Source of the DNA: Pseudomonas hygromyciniae
GTDB taxonomy: Bacteria > Pseudomonadota > Gammaproteobacteria > Pseudomonadales > Pseudomonadaceae
Assembly: GCF_016925675.1 (NCBI RefSeq)
Contig: NZ_CP070506.1
Coordinates: 1,610,501 to 1,674,500, forward strand
Direction: 5' to 3'
DNA: 64,000 nucleotides
Below are positions 25,701-35,597 of this stretch, one piece after another. The translations under genes and the position numbers were made by a program. Position 1 is the stretch's first letter. The number at the start of each line of letters is the position of its first letter. The notes beneath the pieces are model-generated. The model was given only the letters and a program-made list of their open reading frames with translations, did no database searches and was not told where the DNA came from.

Positions 25701-28700
25701 GGTATCAGCGTCGTCACCAATGGCGTCGCCGCGACTTTTCCGCAATCGGAACCTACTGGCTTCGGTAACACACTGACCATCACCGGCTACAACGCCAGCA
25801 CTGGCGTGATCAGCTACAGCTACACCCTCAACGGCACTGATAGCCACCCAACCGGCGCAGGCACCAATAGCATCAGCGAGTCGTTTACGGTGACTGCCAC
25901 CGACAGTAACAACAGCGGCGCTACGGGCACGTTGGACGTCAATGTGGTCGACGATGTGCCAAAGGCTTTCGACGACAACCCCGGCGGCGTGGCCTCTGAA
26001 AGCCAGCTCACCCTGACCGGCAGCGTGCTGGGCAACGATGTGCAAGGTGCTGATCGGGTCGCCACCGGGCCCGTCACGCCAAATACGATTGTCGGTACTT
26101 ACGGCACCCTGCAATTGTTTGCTGATGGCAGCTATGTCTACACCCTGGACAAGACCGATCCGCAGTTCATGGCTCTGAATGGCGGTGGCAGCGGCACTGA
26201 AACCTTCACCTATCAACTGAACGACAGCGATGGCGATACCAGCACCGCCAACCTCGTCTTGCAGGTGCACAACAACGACGACCCTGTGGTCCTGACCGGA
26301 CTGGAAGTAAACGGCGGCGAAGTCACCGTCTACGAGAAAAACCTGCCGTTGGGCAGCGCCAACGATGGGCCTGCGTTGACCCAGTCCGGCACCTTCACCG
26401 TGACCGCACTGGATGGCCTGAAGAACCTGACTGTGGGCGGTATCAGCGTCGTCACCAACGGCGTCGCCGCGACTTTCCCGCAATCGGAACCTACCGGTTT
26501 CGGCAACACCCTGACCATCACCGGCTACAACGCCAGCACTGGCGTGATCAGCTATAGCTACACGCTCAACGGCACTGATAGCCACCCAACTGGCGCAGGC
26601 ACCAATAGCATCAGCGAGTCGTTCACGGTGACCGCCACCGACAGTAACAACAGCGGCGCTACGGGCACGTTGGACGTCAATGTGGTCGACGATGTGCCAA
26701 AGGCTTTCGACGACAACCCCGGCGGCGTGGCCTCTGAAAGCCAGCTCACCCTGACTGGCAGCGTGCTGGGCAACGATGTGCAAGGTGCTGATCGGGTCGC
26801 CACCGGCCCCGTCACGCCGAATACCATTGTCGGCACCTACGGGACGTTGCAATTGTTTGCCGATGGCAGCTATGTCTACACCCTGGACAAGACCGATCCG
26901 CAGTTCATGGCCTTGAGTGGTGGTGGCAGCGGCACTGAAACCTTCACCTATCAACTGAACGACAGCGACGGCGATACCAGCACCGCCAACCTCGTCTTGC
27001 AGGTGCACAACAACGACGACCCCGTGGTACTGACCGGCCTGGAAGTAAACGGCGGCGAAGTCACCGTCTACGAGAAAAACCTGCCGCTGGGCAGCGCCAA
27101 CGATGGGCCTGCGTTGACCCAATCCGGCACGTTCACCGTGACCGCACTGGATGGCCTGAAGAACCTGACTGTGGGCGGTATCAGCGTCGTCACCAACGGC
27201 GTCGCCGCGACTTTCCCGCAATCGGAACCTACTGGCTTCGGCAACACCCTGACCATTACTGGCTACAACGCCAGCACCGGCGTGATCAGCTACAGCTACA
27301 CCCTCAACGGCACCGACAGTCACCCAGCCGGCGCAGGCACCAATAGCATCAGCGAGTCGTTCACGGTGACTGCCACCGACAGCAACAACAGCGGCGCTAC
27401 GGGCACGTTGGACGTCAATGTGGTCGATGATGTGCCAAAGGCTTTCGACGACAACCCCGGCGGCGTGGCCTCTGAAAGCCAGCTCACACTGACCGGCAGC
27501 GTGCTGGGCAACGATGTGCAAGGTGCTGATCGGGTCGCCACCGGGCCCGTCACGCCGAATACCATTGTCGGCACCTACGGGACGCTGCAATTGTTTGCCG
27601 ATGGCAGCTATGTCTACACCCTGGACAAGACCGATCCGCAGTTTATGGCTCTGAATGGCGGTGGCAGCGGGACTGAGACTTTCACTTACCAACTGAACGA
27701 CAGCGACGGCGATACCAGCACCGCCAACCTCGTTTTGCAGGTACATAACAACGACGACCCCGTGGTCCTGACCGGCCTGGAAGTAAACGGCGGCGAAGTC
27801 ACCGTCTACGAGAAAAACCTGCCGCTGGGCAGCGCCAACGATGGGCCTGCGTTGACCCAATCCGGCACCTTCACCGTGACCGCACTGGATGGCCTGAAAA
27901 ATCTGACTGTGGGCGGTATCAGCGTCGTCACCAACGGCGTCGCTGCCACGTTCCCGCAATCGGAACCCACCGGTTTCGGCAATACCCTGACCATTACTGG
28001 CTACAACGCCAGCACTGGCGTGATCAGCTATAGCTACACCCTCAACGGCACTGATAGCCACCCAACCGGCGCAGGTACCAATAGCATCAGCGAGTCGTTC
28101 ACGGTGACTGCCACCGACAGCAACAACAGCGGCGCTACGGGCACGTTGGACGTCAATGTGGTCGACGATGTGCCAAAGGCTTTCGACGACAACCCTGGCG
28201 GCGTGGCCTCTGAAAGCCTGCTGACCCTGACCGGCAGCGTGCTGGGCAACGATGTGCAAGGTGCTGATCGGGTCGCCACCGGCCCCGTCACGCCGAATAC
28301 CATTGTCGGCACCTACGGGACGTTGCAATTGTTTGCCGATGGCAGCTATGTCTACACCCTGGACAAGACCGATCCGCAGTTTATGGCTCTGAATGGCGGT
28401 GGCAGCGGGACTGAGACTTTCACTTACCAACTGAACGACAGCGACGGCGATACCAGCACCGCCAACCTCGTCTTGCAGGTACACAACAACGACGACCCAG
28501 TGGTTCTGACCGGCCTTGAGGTGAACGGCGGCGAAGTCACCGTCTACGAGAAAAACCTGCCGCTGGGCAGCGCCAACGATGGGCCTGCGTTGACCCAGTC
28601 CGGCACCTTCACCGTGACCGCACTGGATGGCCTGAAGAACCTGACTGTGGGCGGCATCAGCGTCGTCACCAACGGCGTCGCTGCCACGTTCCCGCAATCG

Positions 28701-31700
28701 GAACCTACTGGCTTCGGCAACACCCTGACCATTACTGGCTACAACGCCAGCACCGGCGTGATCAGCTACAGCTACACCCTCAACGGCACCGACAGTCACC
28801 CAACCGGCGCAGGCACCAATAGCATCAGCGAGTCGTTCACGGTGACTGCCACCGACAGCAACAACAGCGGCGCTACGGGCACGTTGGACGTCAATGTGGT
28901 CGACGATGTGCCAAAAGCCTTCGACGACAACCCCGGCGGCGTGGCCTCTGAAAGCCAGCTCACCCTGACCGGCAGCGTGCTGGGCAATGATGTACAAGGC
29001 GCGGATCGGATCGCCACCGGCCCCGTCACGCCAAATACGATTGTCGGTACTTACGGCACCCTGCAATTGTTTGCCGATGGCAGCTACACCTACACCCTCG
29101 ACAAGACCGACCCACAATTTGTTGCCCTTCACGGCGGGGGGAATGGCACCGAGACGTTCACCTATCAGTTGAACGACAGCGACGGCGATACCAGTACCGC
29201 CAAGCTGGTGCTACAGGTGCATAACAACAACGACCCGGTAGTGCTGACCGGCCTGGATCTCACCGGCGGTGAGTTGACCGTCTTTGAAAAAAACCTGATC
29301 GATGGTTCCAACCCGAACATCCCCTCGCTGACCCAGACCGGTACCTTCACCGTGACGGCCCTGGATGGTTTGAAAACCCTGACTGTCGGCGGCCTGAACG
29401 TGGTGACCAATGGCGTGGTTGCTACCTTCCCGTTGTCGGAAGGCACTGCGCTGGGCAACAACTTTGTTGTGACTGGCTACGACCCCAACACCGGGGTGGT
29501 CAGCTATCGCTACACCTTGCTCGACAATGAAATGCACCCTGATGCCAACGGCAGTAACAGCCTGCCCGAACAGATCACGGTCACGGCCAGCGATTACGAT
29601 ACCAATACGGCGACGGGCACGATTGATATCAACATCATCGACGATCTGCCGACTGCCAACCCTGACGTGCGTACGGTGGTAGAAGGCGGTGTGGTCAGCG
29701 CCAATGTGTTGAGTAATGACGTAGGCGGCGCCGACAGCCCCTCGCTGGCTGGCGCGGTGGTCGGAGTGCGGGCGGGGAGCAACATCGGCACCCCGGCCAG
29801 TGGCGGCCTGGGCAGCAATATCAACGGTGCTTTTGGCTACCTGACCCTGGATGCGAACGGCAACGCCGTGTACCACAGCTATCCCAACTCGGTGACTCCA
29901 CCGGGGGCCGTGGATACGTTCGTGTATACCGTGCGCGATGCCGACGGTGACGTCAGCACCACGACCCTGAGCATCACGGTCACCGACAGCGGCCTGAAAG
30001 CGCTGACTGATGGTGATGTCACGGTCTACGAAAAAGCCCTGGACCTGAACCTGGACGGCCAGGACCTGGCGCCAGGCACCGTGGTCGGCAGCGATCCTAC
30101 GGCGACCACGGAAACCGCCAGCGGTAACCTCGCCGACTCGACATCCGGCGGCACTGGCCCGTTGAGTTTCAGCCTGGTCGGCAGTGCTACTGGCAGCTAT
30201 GGGCAGATCCTGCTCAACGCCAATGGCACCTACACCTACACCCTGACGTCGGCGCCGAAAACCACGCCTAACGCCAATGACGGGCCGAATACCCTCACCG
30301 ATACCTTTGTCTACAAGGTCACTGACCAACTGGGCAATACCACCACCAGCAACATCGTGGTGAGTATTGTCGACGACTTACCCATCGTGGTGTCCAGCAC
30401 GCGTGAGGTCACGGCGACGGAGGTGGATTCCAACCTGCTGCTGATCATCGACATTTCCGGCAGCATGAATGACCCCTCAGGGGCCGGCGGTACGCGGCTC
30501 GACCTGGCCAAGGCGTCCATCACCCAGTTGCTTAACCGCTATGACGATATGGGCGACGTGAAGGTGCAGATCGTGACCTTCAACGACAGCTCGCAACAAC
30601 TGAGCAGCCAATGGGTCAGCGTCGCCACGGCCAAGACCCTGGTCAACGGCCTCACCGCGTTCAATGGCACCAACTACGACTCGGCCCTGGGCACCGCGCA
30701 GACCGCCTATGGCACCGCCGGCAAGCTGGAAGGTGCGCAAAACGTGGCGTATTTCTTCTCGGACGGTAACCCCACCACGTCCAACACCAATAACCCGAAC
30801 AACCCTGGCAACGTGGTCAACCCGGAGTACGGCGACGGTATCGATGCCACTGAAGAAGGCGTATGGCGGGCCTTCCTCGATGCCAATGGCATCAAGGCCT
30901 ATGCCATTGGCCTGGGCGCGGGCGTCAACAGCATTTACCTGGACCCGGTGGCCTACGACGGCAGCACCCACACCAACACCAATGCGGTGGTGGTGGCCAA
31001 CCTGGCGGGCCTGGATGCGGTGCTGGCCGGCACGGTGCAGGGCGCGCCAGTCACGGGGAGCCTTTTGACGGATGGCACATTCGGTGCCGATGGCGGCTTC
31101 GTCAAATCCCTCACGGTGGACGGCATCACCTACACCTACAACCCGGCGGCGGGGGGCTCGATGAGTGCCAACCTGCCAGGCGGGCACGGCACGTTCGACA
31201 CCGTCAGCAACAGCGTCACCATCACCACCAACCAGGGCGGTACGCTGGTGGTGGACATGGACAACGGCGAATTCCGCTACACGCCGCCGAAGCTGACAGG
31301 CTCGTTGATTACCGAAACCTTCGGGGTGACCGTCAGCGACAACGACGGCGATCTCGCGACCTCCAGCCTGGTGGTCAAGGTCAATCCCAACGCGGCACCG
31401 GTGGCTGGTGATGATCATGTGATCACCAATATCCTGTCGGGCAACATTGTGGTACCTGCCGAGTTGCTGCTGGCTAATGACAGCGATGCCAACCATGACA
31501 ACCTGACGCCCATTCCCACCAGCTTTGCCACCGGCTGGATGGTCAAGGGTGGCAGCTTTACGGGGAGCGGCAGTCGGACTTTCAATGGTATGGGTGACAC
31601 CCCCGCCAACCAGAACCTGGCGGATGTGCGTAATGCCTTCGCGAACATCTCGAACACGACGGCTGTGCTGCTGGTCACCGGCTACCTGGGCACTGTCAGT

Positions 31701-32870
31701 GCCAGCAACAACAATGATGAAGACCGCATCAATGTCACCCTGCATCAGGGGGAAACCCTGAACCTGAACCATAACCTGTCGGACACACGCATGGTCATGG
31801 CGTATTCCTTCAATGGTGGCGCTGAGATCCCCATTCTTGATAACGGTACCTTCACTGCGGGCGCCACGGGCGAGTACCAGATCCATCTCACGAACGTCCC
31901 CAATCCCACAGGGAACGCCAGTATTTTCGAAAACTACCAGTTGACCATGACCGTCAACTACGCCGGCGCCCAGGATTTCACACCGCAGTACCACGGTAAC
32001 TACTCGGTCAGCGATAACCACGGCGGCAGCGACAGCGCTGCCGTGGACATCACCTACCAGGCCGGCACCACCCTCAACGGGACCAGCGGCGATGACATCA
32101 TCCTGGCCGGAGCGGGCAACAATATCCTCAATGGCGGCGATGGCAACGATGTATTGAGCGCTGGCAACGGCAACAACGAGATGCATGGCGGCAATGGCAA
32201 TGACCTGTTGTTCAGCGGCATTGGCAATGACCTGCTCGATGGTGGCGCGGGCATCGATACAGTGAGCTACGCCCATGCCACGTCCGGCGTGACCGTCAAC
32301 CTTGGCACGGTGGGAGGGCAAATCACGGGGGGCGCCGGGACCGATACATTGATGGCCCTGGAGAACCTGATCGGTTCCAACTTCAACGACTTCCTTACCG
32401 GCAACGGCAACAACAACCTTATTTCGGGCGGCCTGGGCAATGACACCCTCAAGGGCGAGGGCGGCGATGACATCTTGATCGGTGGTCCGGGCAACAACAC
32501 CCTGACCGGCGGCGCGGGTGCCGATACCTTCCAATACCTGACCGGCGGCAGTGGGCACGATGTCATCACCGACTTTGCCGTGGGCACCGACAAGCTCGAC
32601 CTGTCGCAATTGCTGCAAGGGGAGAATGCGACGACGGCGTCCCTGGATGACTACCTGCACTTCAAGGTGGTGGGCGGTACGACCACCATCGACATCAGCG
32701 CCGTTGCAGGTGCCACGCCGAACCAGACCATCGACCTGGCCGGCGTCAACCTGGCGACCCAATACGGTGTGACACCGGGGGCCGGTGGCTTGATTGCGGG
32801 TGGTGCGGATACGGCGACCATCATTAACGGGATGCTCAACGATCACTCATTGAAGGTGGATACCGTGTAA
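22779..32870 (+). CDS. Giant RTX adhesin with LapA-type retention module (LapA/MapA-like)
   Basis: The 3,363-residue biofilm adhesin begins at ATG 22779 (GGGAG eight bases upstream). The N-terminal retention module (MAKSIGVVSKVVGEVFAVAGD..., residues 1-105) is followed by two TAAG motifs (115-118 and 123-126), where a LapG-like protease would cut. Nine Ig-like/VCBS repeats of 246 residues fill residues 187-2400; six are nearly identical. A von Willebrand A domain carries the MIDAS motif DISGS (D2558). RTX nonapeptides (GGDGNDVLSAGNGNNE type, from about residue 3104) and a VCA0849-type secretion end follow. The size, about 340 kDa, is closer to MapA than to LapA. The secretion operon is divergent; lapD and lapG are not in the window. 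Confidence 0.92.
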   Translation: MAKSIGVVSKVVGEVFAVAGDGSRRSLVEGDRLFADERLQTGAAGAVAVKLTNGHELTLGRDSSLDLSPQLLAGHAPQVHASQDLAPSQAQLTDVQQLQKAIAAGVDPTQTAEATAAGQTGSTAAGELGGGHSFVLLTEVAGRVEPVIGFPTAGFGGIPEFPLFQVAGQPDTGNGQPVVVPPDNPVSLGGLEVEGGELTLNEANLAQGSASNPAALVQSGSFNVSAPDGLQSLTVGGISVVSGGVASSFPQTITTGLGNTLSITGYNAATGVISYSYTLTGNEAHPSGGGTNSLGEQFAVVATDSDNDTATGSLDITVIDDVPKALDDSHEGSASESLLTLSGNVLDNDTQGADRIATGPIVGGTFSGQYGTLVLAADGSYTYTLNTADPDFVALQGGGNGTETFTYTLTDADGDSSTANLVLQVHNNDDPVVIGGISINGADLTLYEKNLVDGSSPDANALTRTGSLTVSAADGLQNLSVGGISVVSGGVAAGFPQSIATGLGNTLTITGFDPATGVISYSYTLTGTEAHPTAAGVNELTESFNVIASDTNNSTATSTLHISVVDDVPTAADDSNAQVASESLLTLSGTVLTNDVQGADRVASGPVTPGSFTGLYGTLELAANGTYVYTLNTADSDFQALHGGGSGTETFTYTLTDADGDTSTANLVLQVHNNDDPVVLTGLEVNGGEVTVYEKNLPLGSANDGSALTQSGTFTVTALDGLKNLTVGGISVVTNGVAATFPQSEPTGFGNTLTITGYNASTGVISYSYTLNGTDSHPTGAGTNSISESFTVTATDSNNSGATGTLDVNVVDDVPKAFDDNPGGVASESQLTLTGSVLGNDVQGADRVATGPVTPNTIVGTYGTLQLFADGSYVYTLDKTDPQFMALNGGGSGTETFTYQLNDSDGDTSTANLVLQVHNNDDPVVLTGLEVNGGEVTVYEKNLPLGSANDGPALTQSGTFTVTALDGLKNLTVGGISVVTNGVAATFPQSEPTGFGNTLTITGYNASTGVISYSYTLNGTDSHPTGAGTNSISESFTVTATDSNNSGATGTLDVNVVDDVPKAFDDNPGGVASESQLTLTGSVLGNDVQGADRVATGPVTPNTIVGTYGTLQLFADGSYVYTLDKTDPQFMALNGGGSGTETFTYQLNDSDGDTSTANLVLQVHNNDDPVVLTGLEVNGGEVTVYEKNLPLGSANDGPALTQSGTFTVTALDGLKNLTVGGISVVTNGVAATFPQSEPTGFGNTLTITGYNASTGVISYSYTLNGTDSHPTGAGTNSISESFTVTATDSNNSGATGTLDVNVVDDVPKAFDDNPGGVASESQLTLTGSVLGNDVQGADRVATGPVTPNTIVGTYGTLQLFADGSYVYTLDKTDPQFMALSGGGSGTETFTYQLNDSDGDTSTANLVLQVHNNDDPVVLTGLEVNGGEVTVYEKNLPLGSANDGPALTQSGTFTVTALDGLKNLTVGGISVVTNGVAATFPQSEPTGFGNTLTITGYNASTGVISYSYTLNGTDSHPAGAGTNSISESFTVTATDSNNSGATGTLDVNVVDDVPKAFDDNPGGVASESQLTLTGSVLGNDVQGADRVATGPVTPNTIVGTYGTLQLFADGSYVYTLDKTDPQFMALNGGGSGTETFTYQLNDSDGDTSTANLVLQVHNNDDPVVLTGLEVNGGEVTVYEKNLPLGSANDGPALTQSGTFTVTALDGLKNLTVGGISVVTNGVAATFPQSEPTGFGNTLTITGYNASTGVISYSYTLNGTDSHPTGAGTNSISESFTVTATDSNNSGATGTLDVNVVDDVPKAFDDNPGGVASESLLTLTGSVLGNDVQGADRVATGPVTPNTIVGTYGTLQLFADGSYVYTLDKTDPQFMALNGGGSGTETFTYQLNDSDGDTSTANLVLQVHNNDDPVVLTGLEVNGGEVTVYEKNLPLGSANDGPALTQSGTFTVTALDGLKNLTVGGISVVTNGVAATFPQSEPTGFGNTLTITGYNASTGVISYSYTLNGTDSHPTGAGTNSISESFTVTATDSNNSGATGTLDVNVVDDVPKAFDDNPGGVASESQLTLTGSVLGNDVQGADRIATGPVTPNTIVGTYGTLQLFADGSYTYTLDKTDPQFVALHGGGNGTETFTYQLNDSDGDTSTAKLVLQVHNNNDPVVLTGLDLTGGELTVFEKNLIDGSNPNIPSLTQTGTFTVTALDGLKTLTVGGLNVVTNGVVATFPLSEGTALGNNFVVTGYDPNTGVVSYRYTLLDNEMHPDANGSNSLPEQITVTASDYDTNTATGTIDINIIDDLPTANPDVRTVVEGGVVSANVLSNDVGGADSPSLAGAVVGVRAGSNIGTPASGGLGSNINGAFGYLTLDANGNAVYHSYPNSVTPPGAVDTFVYTVRDADGDVSTTTLSITVTDSGLKALTDGDVTVYEKALDLNLDGQDLAPGTVVGSDPTATTETASGNLADSTSGGTGPLSFSLVGSATGSYGQILLNANGTYTYTLTSAPKTTPNANDGPNTLTDTFVYKVTDQLGNTTTSNIVVSIVDDLPIVVSSTREVTATEVDSNLLLIIDISGSMNDPSGAGGTRLDLAKASITQLLNRYDDMGDVKVQIVTFNDSSQQLSSQWVSVATAKTLVNGLTAFNGTNYDSALGTAQTAYGTAGKLEGAQNVAYFFSDGNPTTSNTNNPNNPGNVVNPEYGDGIDATEEGVWRAFLDANGIKAYAIGLGAGVNSIYLDPVAYDGSTHTNTNAVVVANLAGLDAVLAGTVQGAPVTGSLLTDGTFGADGGFVKSLTVDGITYTYNPAAGGSMSANLPGGHGTFDTVSNSVTITTNQGGTLVVDMDNGEFRYTPPKLTGSLITETFGVTVSDNDGDLATSSLVVKVNPNAAPVAGDDHVITNILSGNIVVPAELLLANDSDANHDNLTPIPTSFATGWMVKGGSFTGSGSRTFNGMGDTPANQNLADVRNAFANISNTTAVLLVTGYLGTVSASNNNDEDRINVTLHQGETLNLNHNLSDTRMVMAYSFNGGAEIPILDNGTFTAGATGEYQIHLTNVPNPTGNASIFENYQLTMTVNYAGAQDFTPQYHGNYSVSDNHGGSDSAAVDITYQAGTTLNGTSGDDIILAGAGNNILNGGDGNDVLSAGNGNNEMHGGNGNDLLFSGIGNDLLDGGAGIDTVSYAHATSGVTVNLGTVGGQITGGAGTDTLMALENLIGSNFNDFLTGNGNNNLISGGLGNDTLKGEGGDDILIGGPGNNTLTGGAGADTFQYLTGGSGHDVITDFAVGTDKLDLSQLLQGENATTASLDDYLHFKVVGGTTTIDISAVAGATPNQTIDLAGVNLATQYGVTPGAGGLIAGGADTATIINGMLNDHSLKVDTV
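23337..29978 (+). repeat. Nine tandem 738-bp repeats inside the adhesin gene
   Basis: Units begin near 23337, 24075, 24813, 25551, 26289, 27027, 27765, 28503 and 29241, always 738 bases apart. The six from 24813 to 29240 are nearly identical even at silent positions; the first two and the last are diverged. Each unit starts around GLEVNGGEVTVYEKN and ends around LVLQVHNNDDPVV. The homogeneity indicates recent duplication or gene conversion, so copy number may vary between strains. Confidence 0.95.
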
Positions 32871-32900
32871 CCCCTGCGACCAAGGAGCTGCTCAGGTAGA

Positions 32901-32965
32901 AGGGCTGTTGTGGCCAGAAGGGCTATTGTGGAAGAGGGGCTGTTGTGGCTGGAGGGCTGTTGTGG
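32901..32965 (+). repeat. Four short degenerate tandem repeats
   Basis: The motif GGGCTGTTGTGG occurs at 32902, 32920 (one change), 32937 and 32954, with a period of 17-18 bases. The last copy runs into the left arm of the REP pair, so these look like duplications of the REP edge just after the adhesin stop. Confidence 0.7.
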
Positions 32966-33100
32966 CGAGGGGGCTTGTCCCCCGTTGGGCTGCGCAGCAG
33001 CCCCAAAACCTGCACCCTCGGTTAATCTGACACACCTCGGTGATCTTATTGGGCTGCTGCGCAGCCCAGCGGGGGACAAGCCCCCTCGCCACAACAGCTC
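32955..33100. repeat. REPIN: long inverted REP pair after the adhesin gene
   Basis: GTTGTGGCGAGGGGGCTTGT and, about 100 bases on, its inverse ACAAGCCCCCTCGCCACAAC, each continued by GGGCTGCGCAGCAGCCC-type palindromes. It lies between the adhesin and cysM; no separate terminator was seen there, so this structure may end or protect the adhesin transcript. Confidence 0.9.
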
Positions 33101-33222
33101 CTAGCCACCGACAGCCTTGGGCTTTAGCTCGTTGAGTTATAAGCACCACACTTTGCGTGATATGGCCCGCCAGCGTTTGCCGGTATGATAGGCGCCCCCG
33201 CAGTCTGGATTGCGAATACGCC

Positions 33223-34125
33223 ATGACCTTGCAGTACCCAACCATCGCCGATTGCGTCGGCAACACCCCCCTGGTCCGCTTGCAGCGCATGGCGGGTAAC
33301 ACCAGCAATACCTTGCTGCTCAAGCTCGAAGGTAATAACCCGGCGGGCTCGGTCAAGGACCGTCCGGCGTTGTCGATGATCACCCGCGCCGAGTTGCGTG
33401 GGCAGATCAAGCCCGGCGACACCCTGATCGAAGCCACCTCCGGCAATACCGGGATTGCCCTGGCCATGGCCGCGGCGATCAAGGGCTACAAGATGATCTT
33501 GATCATGCCCGACAACGGCAGCGCCGAGCGCAAGGCGGCGATGACCGCCTATGGTGCCGAGCTGTTGCTGGTCACTCCGGAAGAAGGCATGGAAGGCGCG
33601 CGCGATCTCGCCGAGCGCATGGCCGCCGAAGGCCGTGGCCAGGTCCTGGACCAGTTCGCCAACGGTGACAACCCAGAAGCGCACTACACCAGCACCGGCC
33701 CGGAAATCTGGCGCCAGACCCAGGGCACCATCACCCATTTCGTCAGCTCCATGGGCACCACCGGCACCATCATGGGCAACTCGCGCTACCTCAAGGAGCA
33801 GAACCCGGCGATCCAGATCGTTGGCCTGCAACCGATGGAAGGCGCGGCGATCCCCGGGATCCGCCGCTGGCCCGAAGAGTATCTGCCAAAGATCTACAAC
33901 GCCGCCCGGGTCGATCGCATCATCGACATGGCCCAGCGTGAAGCCGAAGACACCACCCGTCGCCTGGCCCGTGAAGAAGGCATCTTCTGCGGTGTGTCCT
34001 CCGGCGGCGCCGTGGCCGGCATGTTGCGCTTGTCTGCAGAACTGGAAAACGCAGTTATCGTCGCGATCATCTGTGACCGAGGCGACCGCTACCTGTCGAC
34101 CGGCATTTTCGACGCGCCCAACTGA
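33223..34125 (+). CDS. cysM: Cysteine synthase B
   Basis: A 300-residue PLP enzyme of the O-acetylserine sulfhydrylase family. The PLP lysine is K45 in [12 protein letters not shown], and the substrate and phosphate loops TSGNTGIA and [11 protein letters not shown] are present. The signature [12 protein letters not shown] and the length (CysM about 300, CysK about 320) favour CysM, which can use thiosulfate. ATG 33223 starts at [18 protein letters not shown], as in known CysM; the longer frame from 33157 has no support. Its TGA overlaps the rlmD ATG (TGATG). Confidence 0.92.
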   Translation: MTLQYPTIADCVGNTPLVRLQRMAGNTSNTLLLKLEGNNPAGSVKDRPALSMITRAELRGQIKPGDTLIEATSGNTGIALAMAAAIKGYKMILIMPDNGSAERKAAMTAYGAELLLVTPEEGMEGARDLAERMAAEGRGQVLDQFANGDNPEAHYTSTGPEIWRQTQGTITHFVSSMGTTGTIMGNSRYLKEQNPAIQIVGLQPMEGAAIPGIRRWPEEYLPKIYNAARVDRIIDMAQREAEDTTRRLAREEGIFCGVSSGGAVAGMLRLSAELENAVIVAIICDRGDRYLSTGIFDAPN

Positions 34126-35477
34126 TGGCCAAGCAAGAGCGAGGCCTGCGTTTCCAGCCAACGGGCGGTAATCGGGCGCCACAAATCCCGGTCGGTAAAA
34201 AGCAGCGCCTGACCATCGAGCGCCTGGCCAATGATGGCCGGGGGATCGCGTTTTTCGAAGGCCGCACCTGGTTTGTCGTGGGGGCCCTGGCCGGCGAAGA
34301 GGTCGAGGCGCGGGTGCTGGGTGCCCATGGCAAAGTGGTCGAGGCCCGCACCGAGCGGGTGTTCAAGGCCAGCGAACTGCGTCGCCCGGCGCCGTGCGCC
34401 CATGCCGGCCGTTGTGGCGGTTGCAGCTTGCAACACTTGCCCCATGACGAACAGCTTGCCCTGAAACAGCGCATGCTCGCCGAGCAATTGTCCCGTGTTG
34501 CCGGGGTCGAGCCCCAGGAATGGGCCGCGCCGTTGAGCGGGCCCGAGTTCGGTTATCGCCGCCGGGCCCGGGTGGCCGTGCGCTATGACGTCAAGGCCAA
34601 GCACCTGGACGTTGGCTTTCGCGCCGTGGCCAGCCAGGACATCGTGGCCATCGATGATTGCCCGGTGCTGGTACAGGCCTTGCAACCGATCATGCAGCGC
34701 CTGCCCAACATGTTGCGGCGCCTGAGCAAACCTCAGGCCCTGGGGCATGTGGAGTTGTTCAGCGGTTCGTCGATTGCGGTGTTGCTGCGGCATATGGCGC
34801 CGCTGTCGGACGCCGACCTGGTGGTGCTGCAAGAATTCTGTGCCTTCCATGATGCCCAGTTGTGGCTGCATGGAGAGGGCGAGCCGCAGCCGTTCGCGGC
34901 TGGGCCGGGCCTGGGCTATCGTCTGCAGCAGTGGGACTTGGACCTGGCTTACCGGCCTGGGGATTTTGTGCAGGTCAACGCCGGGGTCAACGAAGCGATG
35001 GTTGCCCAGGCGCTGGATTGGCTGGCACCACGTTCCGACGAACGGGTGCTGGACCTGTTCTGCGGCCTGGGCAACTTTGCCCTGCCTCTGGCGCGCCAAG
35101 TGCGTGAAGTGGTCGCGGTAGAGGGCGTGCAGGCCATGGTGGACCGCGCGGCGCTGAATGCCGCAAGCAACAATTTGCATAATGTGCAGTTTTTTCAGGC
35201 CGATTTGTCCCAGCCTTTGAGTGATGCGCAGTGGGCCAAAGCAGGCTTTTGTGCGGTACTCTTGGACCCACCCCGCGATGGTGCCCTGGAGGTTGTGCGC
35301 AAGCTCGCCACTCTGGGGGCTGATCGCCTGGTGTATGTGTCCTGCAATCCAGCCACGCTGGCGCGGGACACTGTCGAGTTGGTCAAGCAAGGCTACCGGC
35401 TAAAACGTGCCGGGATCCTCGATATGTTTCCGCAAACTGCGCATGTCGAGGCGATGGCGTTATTTGAAGCGAGCTAG
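34125..35477 (+). CDS. rlmD: 23S rRNA (uracil-1939-C5)-methyltransferase
   Basis: A 450-residue RumA/RlmD enzyme: a TRAM domain (residues 25-80), iron-sulfur cysteines C91, C97 and C100 ([10 protein letters not shown]) plus a later Cys in DDCPVL, and a Rossmann methyltransferase domain with [20 protein letters not shown] and the catalytic [12 protein letters not shown]. It methylates U1939 of 23S rRNA using AdoMet. It overlaps cysM by one base and precedes relA, the gene order cysM-rlmD-relA-mazG of Pseudomonas. Confidence 0.93.
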   Translation: MAKQERGLRFQPTGGNRAPQIPVGKKQRLTIERLANDGRGIAFFEGRTWFVVGALAGEEVEARVLGAHGKVVEARTERVFKASELRRPAPCAHAGRCGGCSLQHLPHDEQLALKQRMLAEQLSRVAGVEPQEWAAPLSGPEFGYRRRARVAVRYDVKAKHLDVGFRAVASQDIVAIDDCPVLVQALQPIMQRLPNMLRRLSKPQALGHVELFSGSSIAVLLRHMAPLSDADLVVLQEFCAFHDAQLWLHGEGEPQPFAAGPGLGYRLQQWDLDLAYRPGDFVQVNAGVNEAMVAQALDWLAPRSDERVLDLFCGLGNFALPLARQVREVVAVEGVQAMVDRAALNAASNNLHNVQFFQADLSQPLSDAQWAKAGFCAVLLDPPRDGALEVVRKLATLGADRLVYVSCNPATLARDTVELVKQGYRLKRAGILDMFPQTAHVEAMALFEAS

Positions 35478-35597
35478 GATGCTCGCTTAGTCCGACTGGC
35501 CTGCGTTCTCCAGGGCCTGTGACCTGCCAGGGAGTTCGCGTTACAAGGGTCAGCGATTTTGACGCGCTACAGGCGCGTCGTAGGGAAGGTAAGCAAG

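Noticed and set aside
23637..29132. A 1,831-codon open frame on the minus strand of the adhesin repeats
   Set aside because: It exists because six near-identical repeats share a stop-free antisense frame. It has no ribosome site, the protein is repetitive and His/Val/Gly-rich without a known fold, and the sense frame is a clear RTX adhesin.
30477..32846. A 789-codon minus-strand frame under the adhesin C-terminus
   Set aside because: It is antisense to the VWA and RTX domains and shows no family resemblance; high GC at third positions of the sense gene explains the missing stops.
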